Positions 8,445-17,053 of a DNA stretch of 64,000 nt are shown here, piece after piece. Origin of the DNA: Rugamonas apoptosis (GTDB lineage Bacteria > Pseudomonadota > Gammaproteobacteria > Burkholderiales > Burkholderiaceae_D); the NCBI RefSeq assembly GCF_014042355.1, contig NZ_JACEZU010000010.1, positions 184,821 to 248,820 on the forward strand, read 5' to 3'. The notes beneath the pieces are model-generated. The model had not been told where the DNA came from. It ran no database searches and worked only from the letters and a program-made list of their open reading frames with translations. How positions within the stretch are numbered: the stretch's first letter is position 1; every line of letters starts with the position of its first letter. A program made the position numbers and the translations under genes.

Positions 8445-9026
8445 CAGGTCGGCGCTTGCCCGTGGCGCCGGGGCGGCCGGCCGGATGTCGAGATAGAAGC
8501 CGGGGCCGGTACGCCCCAGCAAATCAAGCTTCTTGCCGTGCCGCTCGGTGGGCTGCACTTGCAGCACCGTGAGCCGGGTCCGCCCCGCATCCTGCGCCTG
8601 CAGGTGAACGATGAACTGGCAGGAGAACGGCGCGCCGCCCGCGTCCCAGTAGTAATCGGCATCGGGCACGATCAGCACGTCGTGGCGGCGCGCGTCGATG
8701 GGCAGTTGCAGCCAGCGCGCCAGCGCGGGTGTGGGCGACAGGGCCAGATCCGTATCCGGTGGGAACAATGGTGCGCCGAACGGCAGCGTCATATGATAAC
8801 GGCGATGGGCTTCGCCACCGGGCGCCAGATGCTGCATGGCGCGTAGTATCAGTTGCTGGACCTGGGCCGGCGCCTGCCCGATGACGATAGCATCCGGCTC
8901 GGCACCCCACGCTGGTGGCGGCAGCGCAGCCAACGGAACGGCGCAGACCAGAGCCAGCAGCAGCGCAGACCACCTGGCCACCGCGCCTGCGATTGCTTGC
9001 TTCATTATTTGAACCATCCGTCGCAT
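8340..9026 (-). CDS. Hypothetical exported protein with PAS-repeat tail
   Basis: 228 residues with an N-terminal signal peptide (hydrophobic core SALLLALVCAVPLAAL, cleavage near AWGA). The mature part is about 165 residues with no family that I recognise, including VIVPDADYYWDAGGAPF and FYLDIRPAAP. The C-terminus is six copies of Pro-Ala-Ser encoded by a 9-bp tandem repeat, which also lies in the tail of the overlapping plus-strand pseudogene. The start at 9026 has a GGGAGGGG site close to the ATG; in-frame ATGs at 9017 and 9005 are alternatives. The repeat expansion has probably lengthened the natural C-terminus. Confidence 0.6.
   Translation of the reverse strand: MRRMVQIMKQAIAGAVARWSALLLALVCAVPLAALPPPAWGAEPDAIVIGQAPAQVQQLILRAMQHLAPGGEAHRRYHMTLPFGAPLFPPDTDLALSPTPALARWLQLPIDARRHDVLIVPDADYYWDAGGAPFSCQFIVHLQAQDAGRTRLTVLQVQPTERHGKKLDLLGRTGPGFYLDIRPAAPAPRASADLLALLAAALAHPLPASPASPASPASPASPASPASH
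8349..8402. repeat. 9-bp minisatellite (GGCTGGGGA)
   Basis: Four perfect copies of GGCTGGGGA (8349-8384) are followed by two degenerate copies to 8402. On the plus strand the array encodes Trp-Gly-Gly repeats at the end of the pseudogene; on the minus strand it encodes Pro-Ala-Ser repeats at the end of the hypothetical gene. The unit length is a multiple of three, so copy-number change would not shift either frame. Slipped-strand variation between strains is likely. Confidence 0.9.
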
Positions 9027-9191
9027 ATCCCCTCCCGCCTACCATGCTACCAAGCGGCGCGTGTCACGTCGTTGATATGGCGCCGAACCAGTGGGACGCA
9101 ATGCGCAAAGAACCGGGCTCAGGTCATGAAACTTCGCATCTTGCGAGATGTCATGACCTGCCCGCCCCGGTTTGATGACCTGCCCCTGGTC

Positions 9192-10679
9192 TTAGCTGTC
9201 GAGCGGAGTGAAGGCCGCGCCGGGCAGCACGATGGTGGCGCGGAAGCCGCCCTCGGGATGATTGTCGAGCCGTAGCTCGCCGCCATGGGCTTGCACGATG
9301 CCGCGCGCGATGCCCAGCCCCAGCCCCATGCCGCTGCTGTTCTGCTCGCGGCCATGGTCGAGCCGGACATACGGCTCGGCCAGGCCATCGAGCGCCTCGG
9401 GCGGCACGCCCGGCCCGTGGTCGCGGATCACGATGGCGATGTTGGCGCCGCGCGGCTCCACCGCCAGCTCCACCTGCTTGCCGTAATGCAGGGCGTTGTT
9501 GAGCAGGTTGCCGATGGCGCGCTTGAGCGCCAGCGGCTTGGCAGCCACGCTCAGGCCCGAGGCCGTAAACAGGACCTGATGGCCGGCCAGGCGGGCATCG
9601 CGCACCATGCGGCCCAGCAAGGCGTCGAGCCGGATCTCGGTGGGATTTTCATGGATGTCGCTATCTTTGACGGTCTGCAGGGCGCCCTTGACCATCATCT
9701 CCAGCTCATCGAGGTCTTCATGGAACTCGTCGCGCAACTGCTCATCGTCCAGCAATTCCGTGCGCAGTTTCAAGCGCATGATGGGGGTGCGCAAATCGTG
9801 CGAAATGGAGACGAACAGCCGTTCCCGGTCCGCGATATAGCGATTGATGCGCTCACGCATGGCGCTGAACGCGCGCACCGTGTTGACGAATTCCCGGCTG
9901 CCCGTTTCCGGCAAGGCAGGCATGCGCTCGCCGTTACCAAAAGCGGTGGCCGCTTCCGACAGGGCCGCCAACGGCCGCGTGGTCCAGCGCACCACCAGGA
10001 TACACAACAGCAGCACGGCCGCCAGCGACAACGCCTGCAGCAGCACGCGGTCGCGCGTGAGCGGGTTGCCGCTGTCGAGGAAGTAAGGATTGGGCATCAG
10101 CGTGGCCAGGTACAGCCAGTTGCCCGGCCCCATCTCCGCCTGGATCAGCAGGATGGGCGCCGGCGCCGGCTTGGTCAGCACCACGTTCTGCACCCAGCCT
10201 TCCGGCATGTCGTTGAGCGTGGTGCCGTCGTCGCTGACGGGCAGATGGTCGGGCCAGCCGAAATCGATGCGCAGCTTGCTCAGGTTGGGCACATCCTCCT
10301 TGAGCGTGGTGCGCACCTGGGCGATGGCCACGTCCGCCAGCGGCTGTTCGCCGATGCCGGGGATTTCCACCGGCGCCCGGTTGACGTTGACGAGGAAGCG
10401 GGTGCCGCCCATCTCGCGGAATTGCTGGATGATCAGGGGCCGGTAATTGGCCGGCAGGCTGAGGAAGAAGCGGATCACCTTGGACGCGCTGTGGGCCAGA
10501 TGCTGGGTGGCCGTGCGCACTTCCACCTCCGCTTCCGCCTGGCGCTGGGTGGCCCACAACCAGTTGCCCGCCAATTGGGTCAGCAGCACGCCGGCCACCA
10601 TCACCACCACCAGCCGCCCCAGCAGCGACGACGGCAGGATGCGCGCCAGCCAGCGCCCTGGGCGCAGCCTGGCAGTCAT
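9192..10679 (-). CDS. Sensor histidine kinase of the sugar-uptake locus
   Basis: About 495-residue inner-membrane kinase. A first transmembrane helix (LLGRLVVVMVAGVLLTQLAG) is followed by a roughly 170-residue periplasmic domain, a second helix (LSLAAVLLLCILVV), HAMP, the phosphoacceptor His in SISHDLRTPIMRLKLR and an ATPase domain (N box NLLNNALHYG, G boxes DHGPGVP and GMGLGLGIARG). It lies downstream of its response regulator and a sugar-binding protein. The layout resembles the GtrS/GltR glucose-sensing pair of Pseudomonas. The start is uncertain: ATGs at 10679 and 10703, and a TTG at 10733, all lack a good ribosome-binding site. Confidence 0.88.
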   Translation of the reverse strand: MTARLRPGRWLARILPSSLLGRLVVVMVAGVLLTQLAGNWLWATQRQAEAEVEVRTATQHLAHSASKVIRFFLSLPANYRPLIIQQFREMGGTRFLVNVNRAPVEIPGIGEQPLADVAIAQVRTTLKEDVPNLSKLRIDFGWPDHLPVSDDGTTLNDMPEGWVQNVVLTKPAPAPILLIQAEMGPGNWLYLATLMPNPYFLDSGNPLTRDRVLLQALSLAAVLLLCILVVRWTTRPLAALSEAATAFGNGERMPALPETGSREFVNTVRAFSAMRERINRYIADRERLFVSISHDLRTPIMRLKLRTELLDDEQLRDEFHEDLDELEMMVKGALQTVKDSDIHENPTEIRLDALLGRMVRDARLAGHQVLFTASGLSVAAKPLALKRAIGNLLNNALHYGKQVELAVEPRGANIAIVIRDHGPGVPPEALDGLAEPYVRLDHGREQNSSGMGLGLGIARGIVQAHGGELRLDNHPEGGFRATIVLPGAAFTPLDS

Positions 10680-10772
10680 GTCAACATGGCCATGGCTAGG
10701 CATGGCGACGAAGACAGTGCGCGTGCACGGCAAGGCGCCATAACGACGCCATGGGCTGGTTGCAGTGACTTC

Positions 10773-11483
10773 TTAGACATTGCTGACCGTAACATCGGCT
10801 GAAAATACATAACCGGCGCCGCGCACGGTCTTGATCAGCAACGGCTGGCGGCCGGCATCGTTCAGGCGCAGGCGCAGGCGGCTGATCTGCACGTCCAGGA
10901 AGCGGTCCATGGGGCCGGCGTCACGGCCCCGGGTTTCCTCGCACAGCACGTTGCGGTCCAGGATGTCGCCCGCGTGTTCCACGAAATACTTGAGCAGCTG
11001 GAAATCCAGTCCCGTCAGCGGCACATGTTCGCCGCTGGGGCCGGTGACGGTACGTTCCACCGTGTCCAGCGTGTAGCCGACGAAGCGGTAGAAGCGGGGC
11101 GCGGCCACGTTGTCCATGCCGGTGCGGCGGTGGATGGCCTTGATGCGCGCCAGCAGCTCGCGCGGGCTGTAGGGCTTGGAGATGTAATCGTCCGCGCCCA
11201 GTTCCAGCCCCACCACGCGGTCGGTTTCGTCGGAGCTGGCGGTGAGCATGATGATGGGCACGTTGGAGCGGCGCCGCACCATCTTGCACAGGGCGAAGCC
11301 GTCCGTGTCGGGCAGCATCACGTCCAGGATCACCAGCGACAACTCGTCGGCGTAGCGGTTGAACTCGGCCGTAAAGGTTTCGCCGTTGTGGGCCAGGCCC
11401 ACCTCGTACTGGTTCTTTTCCAGGTAGGTCTTGAGCAGAGTGCGGGTTTTCTGGTCGTCGTCGACTATCAATATCTTACGCAT
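10773..11483 (-). CDS. OmpR-family response regulator
   Basis: 236 residues. The receiver domain starts MRKILIVDDDQKTRT, with the phosphorylatable Asp in LVILDVMLPDTDG, the Thr of LTASSDE and the Lys of YISKPYSPREL. A winged-helix DNA-binding domain ends in LLIKTVRGAGYVF. It should be phosphorylated by the adjacent kinase and activate genes for sugar uptake; the divergent lamB-ABC transporter operon is the obvious target. It is eight bases downstream of the binding-protein gene, so the three form an operon. GltR-like function is inference from neighbourhood. Confidence 0.92.
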   Translation of the reverse strand: MRKILIVDDDQKTRTLLKTYLEKNQYEVGLAHNGETFTAEFNRYADELSLVILDVMLPDTDGFALCKMVRRRSNVPIIMLTASSDETDRVVGLELGADDYISKPYSPRELLARIKAIHRRTGMDNVAAPRFYRFVGYTLDTVERTVTGPSGEHVPLTGLDFQLLKYFVEHAGDILDRNVLCEETRGRDAGPMDRFLDVQISRLRLRLNDAGRQPLLIKTVRGAGYVFSADVTVSNV

Positions 11484-11491
11484 GGTGTTGC

Positions 11492-12739
11492 CTAGTGTGT
11501 CTTGGTGTAGGTACGCGCGATGGTGGCCAGGCGGCGCTGGGTGTCGGCCACGGTCACGCCATCGTCGAGGAAATAACGGTGCAATTCGGCCACCATCGCG
11601 TCACGCACGATCTCGTCGGTGGCCATGCGGTGCACCAGGCTGGGAATCTGGGCGCCGGGGCCGCTGGAAAACAGTTTGTAGGAAGCGCGCGCGCAACTGT
11701 CCATTTTGGCCAGCGCCGGGTTGCGCAGCACGGGAATGGAACCCTTGACCTGATTGTAGTCGTTCTGCAGCGCCGGCGTCATGATCACGGCGGCCAGCTT
11801 TTCCTGGGCCGGCCGGTGCGATTCGCGCGTGGCCAGCATGCTCAGGGTGTCGATGTTGTACAGGTGGTAGTTGGCGGTGCCGGGCACGACCGCGCAGCCG
11901 AAACCCTCATCCACCGTTAAACCGCGCATCACCAGCTCGCCCTTGGCCCAGTCGCCCATCACCAGCATGGCCGCGTTGCCGTCGGCCAGTTGGCGGGTGG
12001 TGTCGTCCCAGGTACGTTCGGGCACGGGCTGGTCCATCCATTTCTTCAAGTGACGCAAGCGCGTCAGCGCACTGGCCAGTTTCGGGTCGGCATAGGCGGA
12101 CGCTTCGCGGCGCTGGAGCAAGGCGCGGTAGAATTCGGCGCCCTCGGACAACACCAGCGTCTCGAACAGGGTGGCCACCTGCCACGGTTCGCTGCTCTGG
12201 GCCAGCGGCACCACCCCACCCTGCTGCAACACCGTGGCCGCGTGCTCGAACTCGGCCCAGGTGGTGGGCGGGTTCAGCTTGAACTGGCTGAACAGCTTGC
12301 GGTTGTAGAACAGGGTGTTGATGCGGTGGATGCCCAGCGGCGCGGCGTAGACGTGGCCGTCGGACTGGATGGCGGCCGCCACGGTGGGCTGCAGCAGCTT
12401 GTCCCATTTACCGGCGGCGGCCACCGTATCCAGCTCCAGCAGCAGGCCGAGCCGGGCCCAGTCGCGGATCACGATGCCGTTCACCTGCGCCACTTCCGGC
12501 GCATCCTTGGCCAGCATGCGGCTGCGCAGCACGATGCCGGCACCCACGCCCGAGCCATTGGGGATCATGCCGTCGCGCCAGCCGATGCCCTCATCGTTGA
12601 GACGGGTCGCCACCAGGTCGATGGCCTTGCGTTCGCTGGCCGACTTCCACCAATGCAGCACTTGCAGGCCATCCGCCTGCGCGGCGCCCCATGCCGCCAG
12701 GCACACCAGCGGCAGCAGCCTGCGCAGCGTTTTCACCAT
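11492..12739 (-). CDS. Periplasmic sugar-binding protein paralogue, candidate sensor
   Basis: 415-residue extracellular solute-binding protein (family 1, CUT1 sugar type) with a signal peptide (MVKTLRRLLPLVCLAAWGAAQA). It is clearly paralogous to the transporter's own binding protein at 14670: both have LHWW/LHYW near the mature N-terminus and the MGDWAKGE motif. It is the first gene of an operon with the response regulator and kinase, and no permease follows it. I infer that it presents sugar to the kinase's periplasmic domain rather than serving transport. Codon use is ordinary. Confidence 0.88.
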   Translation of the reverse strand: MVKTLRRLLPLVCLAAWGAAQADGLQVLHWWKSASERKAIDLVATRLNDEGIGWRDGMIPNGSGVGAGIVLRSRMLAKDAPEVAQVNGIVIRDWARLGLLLELDTVAAAGKWDKLLQPTVAAAIQSDGHVYAAPLGIHRINTLFYNRKLFSQFKLNPPTTWAEFEHAATVLQQGGVVPLAQSSEPWQVATLFETLVLSEGAEFYRALLQRREASAYADPKLASALTRLRHLKKWMDQPVPERTWDDTTRQLADGNAAMLVMGDWAKGELVMRGLTVDEGFGCAVVPGTANYHLYNIDTLSMLATRESHRPAQEKLAAVIMTPALQNDYNQVKGSIPVLRNPALAKMDSCARASYKLFSSGPGAQIPSLVHRMATDEIVRDAMVAELHRYFLDDGVTVADTQRRLATIARTYTKTH

Positions 12740-13253
12740 GTCTCCTCACTCCAGCGACGATCCACCTCGTCGGATGAACCTGTTCTTTTATATCGCGGCG
12801 ATATATCCGCCATCTTGCCGCTGAGACTATACCTTAAGTCTTGCAACAAACGTTGGTTACCAACTTCAGCTTTTTGCAATAAAGCGTATGGAATTGTTGC
12901 GTTTTGTTGCAGCCGCGCGTGCACCGCGCCCGGCCCCGCCAGGCCCGCCATGACAGCCAAAACGGCCGTTTCGCGTTGCCGTCCATTGTAAGGAAATGTA
13001 AGCGCCTGGCGGCGCCGAAAAACACTCTATTTCAATCAAATCAACCACTTAACGATATTTCAGATAGAGAAAAGTGCCTGGGTAGCATCACAAAAGGGCC
13101 GATGTTACTGTGCATCTGCCGTAGCAAAAAACTACAACATCCACCGCAACAGCAACACAGTGTGGCAGATACGCCGGCATGGAACGAGAGATAACGCGGC
13201 AGATATGCCGACGTGTCCAGGTCCGCACTGACAACCAAGAGGAGACTGTCGTA
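12740..13253. promoter_or_regulatory. Divergent control region between sensor operon and lamB
   Basis: 514 bases without a credible gene. It holds several symmetric motifs: a perfect 17-bp palindrome TATATCGCGGCGATATA (12789-12805); GTTGGTTACCAAC (12852-12864); three copies of the heptamer TTGTTGC, one inverted at 12843-12849 and two direct at 12894-12900 and 12904-12910; and a direct repeat GGCAGATAyGCCG at 13164 and 13198. These are plausible operators for the neighbouring response regulator or a sugar repressor. No -35/-10 pair stands out. The lamB ribosome-binding site AGAGGAGA lies at its right end. Confidence 0.55.
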
Positions 13254-14522
13254 ATGAAACATACCGTCCTGAAAACCCTCCCGGCCATGATGGCCCTGGC
13301 CATGGCCAGCGGCGTCGCGCACGCCGACGCCTTCAACGACACCGAGGGCTTCCACGGTTACCTCCGCGCCGGTTCCGGCGCCAGCTCGACCCACGGCCCA
13401 CAAAGCTGCTTCAGCCTGGGTGGCCCTACCCAGAGCTATCGCCTGGGTAACGAGTGCGACAGCTACACCGAATTCGGCTACACCCACGAACTGGCCAAGT
13501 CGGAAAACGGCGCCACCTTCGTCGGCACCCTGTGGGCCAACGCCTACAAGAACGGCTCCGACTTCGGCAACGCCCCGCTGAACGTGGCCAAGGCCTACGT
13601 GGAAGCGCGCAACCTGCCGTTCATGAACGGCGGCACGGTCTGGGTCGGCAAGCGTTACTACTACCGTCCTGACATCCACATGCTGGATATGCAGTTCATC
13701 AACATGAACGGTACCGGCGGCGGTCTGGACAAGATCAACCTGGGCCCAGGCAAGATCAGCTACGCCGTGTTCAAGGATAACGACCAGAACCAATACGATC
13801 CGAGCGTCTCGGCCGTCGTCAATACCTCGGCCGCCGTCCGCCAGAACCTGGTGTACGAAGGCTTGCCTGTCAACGCCGGCGGCACGCTGGACGCGGCCTT
13901 CACCATCGTCACGGCCCAAGGCAAGGGCACGCAGGACCACAACGGCTGGAACGCTTCGCTGTTCCACAAGCAAGCCGGCACCTTCGGCGGCGGCAACACG
14001 TTCGGCGTGCAATACGGCGTGGGCCCAGGCACCGGCATCGGCGGCCCATGCTGCGCCCGTATCGGCTCCTCGGGCAGCACCACGCTCGGCTCCGACGTGA
14101 CCCGTGTGCGTGTGTTCAACGACCTGTGGATCCAGCCAACCAAGCAGTTCAGCGCCGAAATGGTGGCCCTGTGGCAGAAGGACAAGTCCGACGCCAACGG
14201 CAGCACCACCTGGACCACGGCCGGTATCCGTCCCGTGTACGCCTTCGCGCAAAACTTCAAGCTGCAAGCCGAACTGGGCGTAACGGGCCTGAAGTCGGGC
14301 ACCACCGGCGACACGGCGCACCTGACCAAGCTGACCATCGCCCCGACCATCACGGTGGGCGAAGGCTTCTGGCAGCGTCCTGAACTGCGCGCCTACTTCA
14401 CCTACGGTAAGTGGAACAAGGAAGCGACGGCCCTGGTCAACGCGGCCAACAATTCCGGCCCCGTGTACGGCAACGGCACCAGCGGTTCCTCGATCGGCCT
14501 GCAGATGGAAGCCTGGTGGTAA
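13254..14522 (+). CDS. lamB: LamB-type carbohydrate porin (maltoporin family)
   Basis: 422-residue outer-membrane porin. The signal peptide MKHTVLKTLPAMMALAMASGVAHA is followed by FHGYLRAGSGASS, matching the LamB first strand, and SYRLGNECDSYTEFGYTHEL, matching the conserved YRLGNE(C) region. The protein ends in an aromatic residue (MEAWW), as outer-membrane barrels do. It should form an 18-stranded trimeric channel for sugars feeding the ABC transporter encoded next. The start was chosen on the AGAGGAGA site and the signal peptide. Sugar specificity cannot be assigned; in this context glucose/mannose is as likely as maltodextrin. Confidence 0.9.
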   Translation: MKHTVLKTLPAMMALAMASGVAHADAFNDTEGFHGYLRAGSGASSTHGPQSCFSLGGPTQSYRLGNECDSYTEFGYTHELAKSENGATFVGTLWANAYKNGSDFGNAPLNVAKAYVEARNLPFMNGGTVWVGKRYYYRPDIHMLDMQFINMNGTGGGLDKINLGPGKISYAVFKDNDQNQYDPSVSAVVNTSAAVRQNLVYEGLPVNAGGTLDAAFTIVTAQGKGTQDHNGWNASLFHKQAGTFGGGNTFGVQYGVGPGTGIGGPCCARIGSSGSTTLGSDVTRVRVFNDLWIQPTKQFSAEMVALWQKDKSDANGSTTWTTAGIRPVYAFAQNFKLQAELGVTGLKSGTTGDTAHLTKLTIAPTITVGEGFWQRPELRAYFTYGKWNKEATALVNAANNSGPVYGNGTSGSSIGLQMEAWW

Positions 14523-14669
14523 TCGGCCCGGCATCCTGCCAGCCTGATACCCCGTTGCAGCAATAACGTCAGCCGCGCGTCCGGCCCCCACAACCGCTTT
14601 CAGGGTGCCGGCGCGTTTTCGTGATAAATTAATAAAGTTACATCAATCCACATAACGGAGACATATAAC

Positions 14670-15920
14670 ATGACCCTCAAACCCCTCGTTCAAGCCGCTC
14701 TGCTGCTGTCCGCCGTCGCCGCCTCCGCCGCCATGGCCGCTCCCCAGGTCGAAGTGCTGCACTACTGGACTTCCGGTGGCGAAGCCAAATCGATCGCCGA
14801 ACTGAAGAAAATGATGGAAGCCAAAGGCGTGGCCTGGAAAGACTTCGCCGTGGCCGGTGGCGCTGGCGAAAACGCCACCACCGCCCTGAAGGCACGCGTG
14901 ATCGCCGGCAGCGCGCCGACCGCCGCCCAGATCAAGGGCCCATCGATCCAGGAATGGGGCCAGGAAGGCGTGCTGGCCAACATCGACGCGGCCGCCACCG
15001 AAGGCAAGTGGGAAAGCCTGCTGCCCTCCGTGGTCACCAAAGTGATGAAGTACCAGGGGCATTATGTCGCCGTGCCGGTCAACGTGCACCGCGTGAACTG
15101 GCTGTGGGTCAACCCGGCCGTGCTGGCCAAGGCCGGCGCCAAGGCCCCGACCAACTTTGACGAGTTCTTCGCCGCCGCCGACAAGATCAAGGCCGCCGGC
15201 ATGGTGGCCGTGGCCCACGGTGGCCAGCCATGGCAGGACGCCACCGTGTTCGAATCGGTGGTGCTGGGTGTGGGCGGCGCCGCGTTCTACGACAAGGCAC
15301 TGGTGAAACTGGATCAGGCTTCCCTGACCAGCCCAACCATGGTCAAGTCGTTTGAAACGCTGGGCAAGATCAAGACCTACATCGACAAGGACGCCGCTGG
15401 CCGCGACTGGAACCTGGCTACCGCCATGGTCATCAACGGCAAGGCCGGCATGCAGTTCATGGGCGACTGGGCCAAGGGCGAATTCACGGCCGCCGGCAAG
15501 GTACCGGGCAAGGACTTCCTGTGCCTGCCAGCGCCTGGCACCGAGAAATCGTACACCTTCAACATCGACTCGCTGGCCATGTTCAAGGTCAAGAGCGCCG
15601 AAGAACAGAAGGCCCAGCTGACCCTGGCCAGCGCCGTGATGAGCCCCGAGTTCCAGGAAGTGTTCAACCTGAACAAGGGTTCGATCCCGGTCCGCGCCGG
15701 CGTTTCGCGCGCCAAGTTCGACGCCTGCGCCACCCGTTCCATGGACGACATGGCCGCCAGCAGCAAGGCCGGTTCGCTTGAGCCGTCCATGGCCCACGGC
15801 ATGGCGATCGACTCGGCCAAGGCCGGCGCCATCCAGGACGTGATCGCCAAGTTCATGAACTCGTCGATGACGCCACAGGCCGCCGTGCAAGCGCTGGCCA
15901 AGGCCGCCAAGACCAAGTAA
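14670..15920 (+). CDS. gtsA: Sugar ABC transporter periplasmic binding protein
   Basis: 416 residues: a signal peptide (MTLKPLVQAALLLSAVAASAAMA) and a family 1 extracellular solute-binding domain. VEVLHYWTSGGEAKSIAEL near the N-terminus and the MGDWAKGEF motif match the glucose/mannose binding proteins (GtsA type) of pseudomonads. It is followed by two CUT1 permeases and an ATPase. The ribosome-binding site is ACGGAGA. The symbol is given by similarity and context; the exact sugar is unproven. Hairpins after the gene probably allow it to be made in excess over the permeases. Confidence 0.85.
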   Translation: MTLKPLVQAALLLSAVAASAAMAAPQVEVLHYWTSGGEAKSIAELKKMMEAKGVAWKDFAVAGGAGENATTALKARVIAGSAPTAAQIKGPSIQEWGQEGVLANIDAAATEGKWESLLPSVVTKVMKYQGHYVAVPVNVHRVNWLWVNPAVLAKAGAKAPTNFDEFFAAADKIKAAGMVAVAHGGQPWQDATVFESVVLGVGGAAFYDKALVKLDQASLTSPTMVKSFETLGKIKTYIDKDAAGRDWNLATAMVINGKAGMQFMGDWAKGEFTAAGKVPGKDFLCLPAPGTEKSYTFNIDSLAMFKVKSAEEQKAQLTLASAVMSPEFQEVFNLNKGSIPVRAGVSRAKFDACATRSMDDMAASSKAGSLEPSMAHGMAIDSAKAGAIQDVIAKFMNSSMTPQAAVQALAKAAKTK

Positions 15921-16002
15921 GGCGGCAATTTACGCTGCCAACCAGGCAGCAACCAGGCCCGCAACTTGGGCTGTAACTGAAGCTGTAATGCTGTAACGCT
16001 GT

Positions 16003-16068
16003 CGCGCGGACCGCCGTCCGCGCGCAGAGGCCGCGGCCCACCGCGCTCCCGCCCCTCCGGGAGCGCGG
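16003..16068 (+). promoter_or_regulatory. Two intercistronic GC hairpins after the binding-protein gene
   Basis: Two perfect inverted repeats lie between the binding protein and permease genes: CGCGCGGAC/GTCCGCGCG (16003-16024, 4-nt loop) and CCGCGCTCCCG/CGGGAGCGCGG (16041-16068, 6-nt loop). No U-tract follows. Such structures commonly protect upstream mRNA from 3' exonucleases or partly terminate, giving more binding protein than permease; that role here is inference. Confidence 0.65.
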
Positions 16069-16099
16069 GCCGGCCGCCCCCCTCGCCCTGGAGAACCCC

Positions 16100-17053
16100 A
16101 TGTCTGCTACAACCGCAACCCCGGCCAGCCCGGCCGCCGCCACCGCGGCCCGCGCCCCGGTCCGCGCCAGCCGCTTCGCCGGCCTGGCCGACACCTGGCT
16201 ACCACGCCTGGTGCTGTCGCCCACCATCATCGCCTCGCTCGTGTTCGTGTATGGCTTCATCGGCCTGACGGCCTGGCTGTCGCTGACCGACTCGCGCATG
16301 ATGCCCAATTACGAGTATGCCGGCTTCGGCCAGTATGCCAACCTGTTCGAGATCGACCGCTGGTGGACCGCCGCCGCCAATCTCGGCATCTTCGGCGGCC
16401 TGTTCATCCTGGTCTGCCTGGCCATCGGCCTGACCATGGCCATCTTGCTGGACCAGCGCATCCGCCATGAAGGCGCGCTGCGCGCCATCTACCTGTACCC
16501 GATGGCGCTGTCGTTCATCGTCACCGGCGCGGCCTGGAAGTGGATCCTCAATCCCGGCCTGGGCCTGGAGAAGATGGTGCACGACTGGGGCTACACCAGC
16601 TTCAGCTTCGACTGGCTGGTCAATTCCGACATGGCTATCTACACCGTGGTGATCGCCGGCGTGTGGCAATCGTCCGGTTTCGTCATGGCCCTGTTCCTGG
16701 CAGGTTTGCGCGGCGTCGACGACGCCATCATCAAGGCCGCCATGGTCGATGGCGCCAGCCTGCCCACGATTTACCGGCGTATTGTCATCCCCTCCTTGCG
16801 TCCGGTCTTTTTCAGCGTGCTGCTGGTGCTGGCGCACATCGCCATCAAGAGCTTCGACCTGGTGATGGCACTCACCGCCGGCGGCCCCGGCACCTCCTCA
16901 GACGTGCCGGCCATCTTCATGTACCAGTTCTCGTTCACCCGCGGCCAGCTGGGTCTGGGCGCGGCGTCGGCCATGATGATGCTGGCCACGGTGCTGGCCG
17001 TGCTGGTGCCGCTGATGTACATGGAAACCAAAGGAGCGCGCAATGGACGCTAA
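16100..17053 (+). CDS. gtsB: Sugar ABC transporter permease 1 (CUT1, MalF-like)
   Basis: 317-residue inner-membrane permease with about six transmembrane helices after an Ala/Pro-rich N-terminus. The EAA loop that contacts the ATPase is visible as KAAMVDGASLPTIYRRIVIP. It pairs with the next gene to form the membrane channel. The ATG has a CTGGAGA ribosome-binding site, and its stop lies 11 bases inside gtsC. It closely resembles GtsB/UgpA-type glucose permeases; specificity is inferred from context. Confidence 0.87.
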   Translation: MSATTATPASPAAATAARAPVRASRFAGLADTWLPRLVLSPTIIASLVFVYGFIGLTAWLSLTDSRMMPNYEYAGFGQYANLFEIDRWWTAAANLGIFGGLFILVCLAIGLTMAILLDQRIRHEGALRAIYLYPMALSFIVTGAAWKWILNPGLGLEKMVHDWGYTSFSFDWLVNSDMAIYTVVIAGVWQSSGFVMALFLAGLRGVDDAIIKAAMVDGASLPTIYRRIVIPSLRPVFFSVLLVLAHIAIKSFDLVMALTAGGPGTSSDVPAIFMYQFSFTRGQLGLGAASAMMMLATVLAVLVPLMYMETKGARNGR

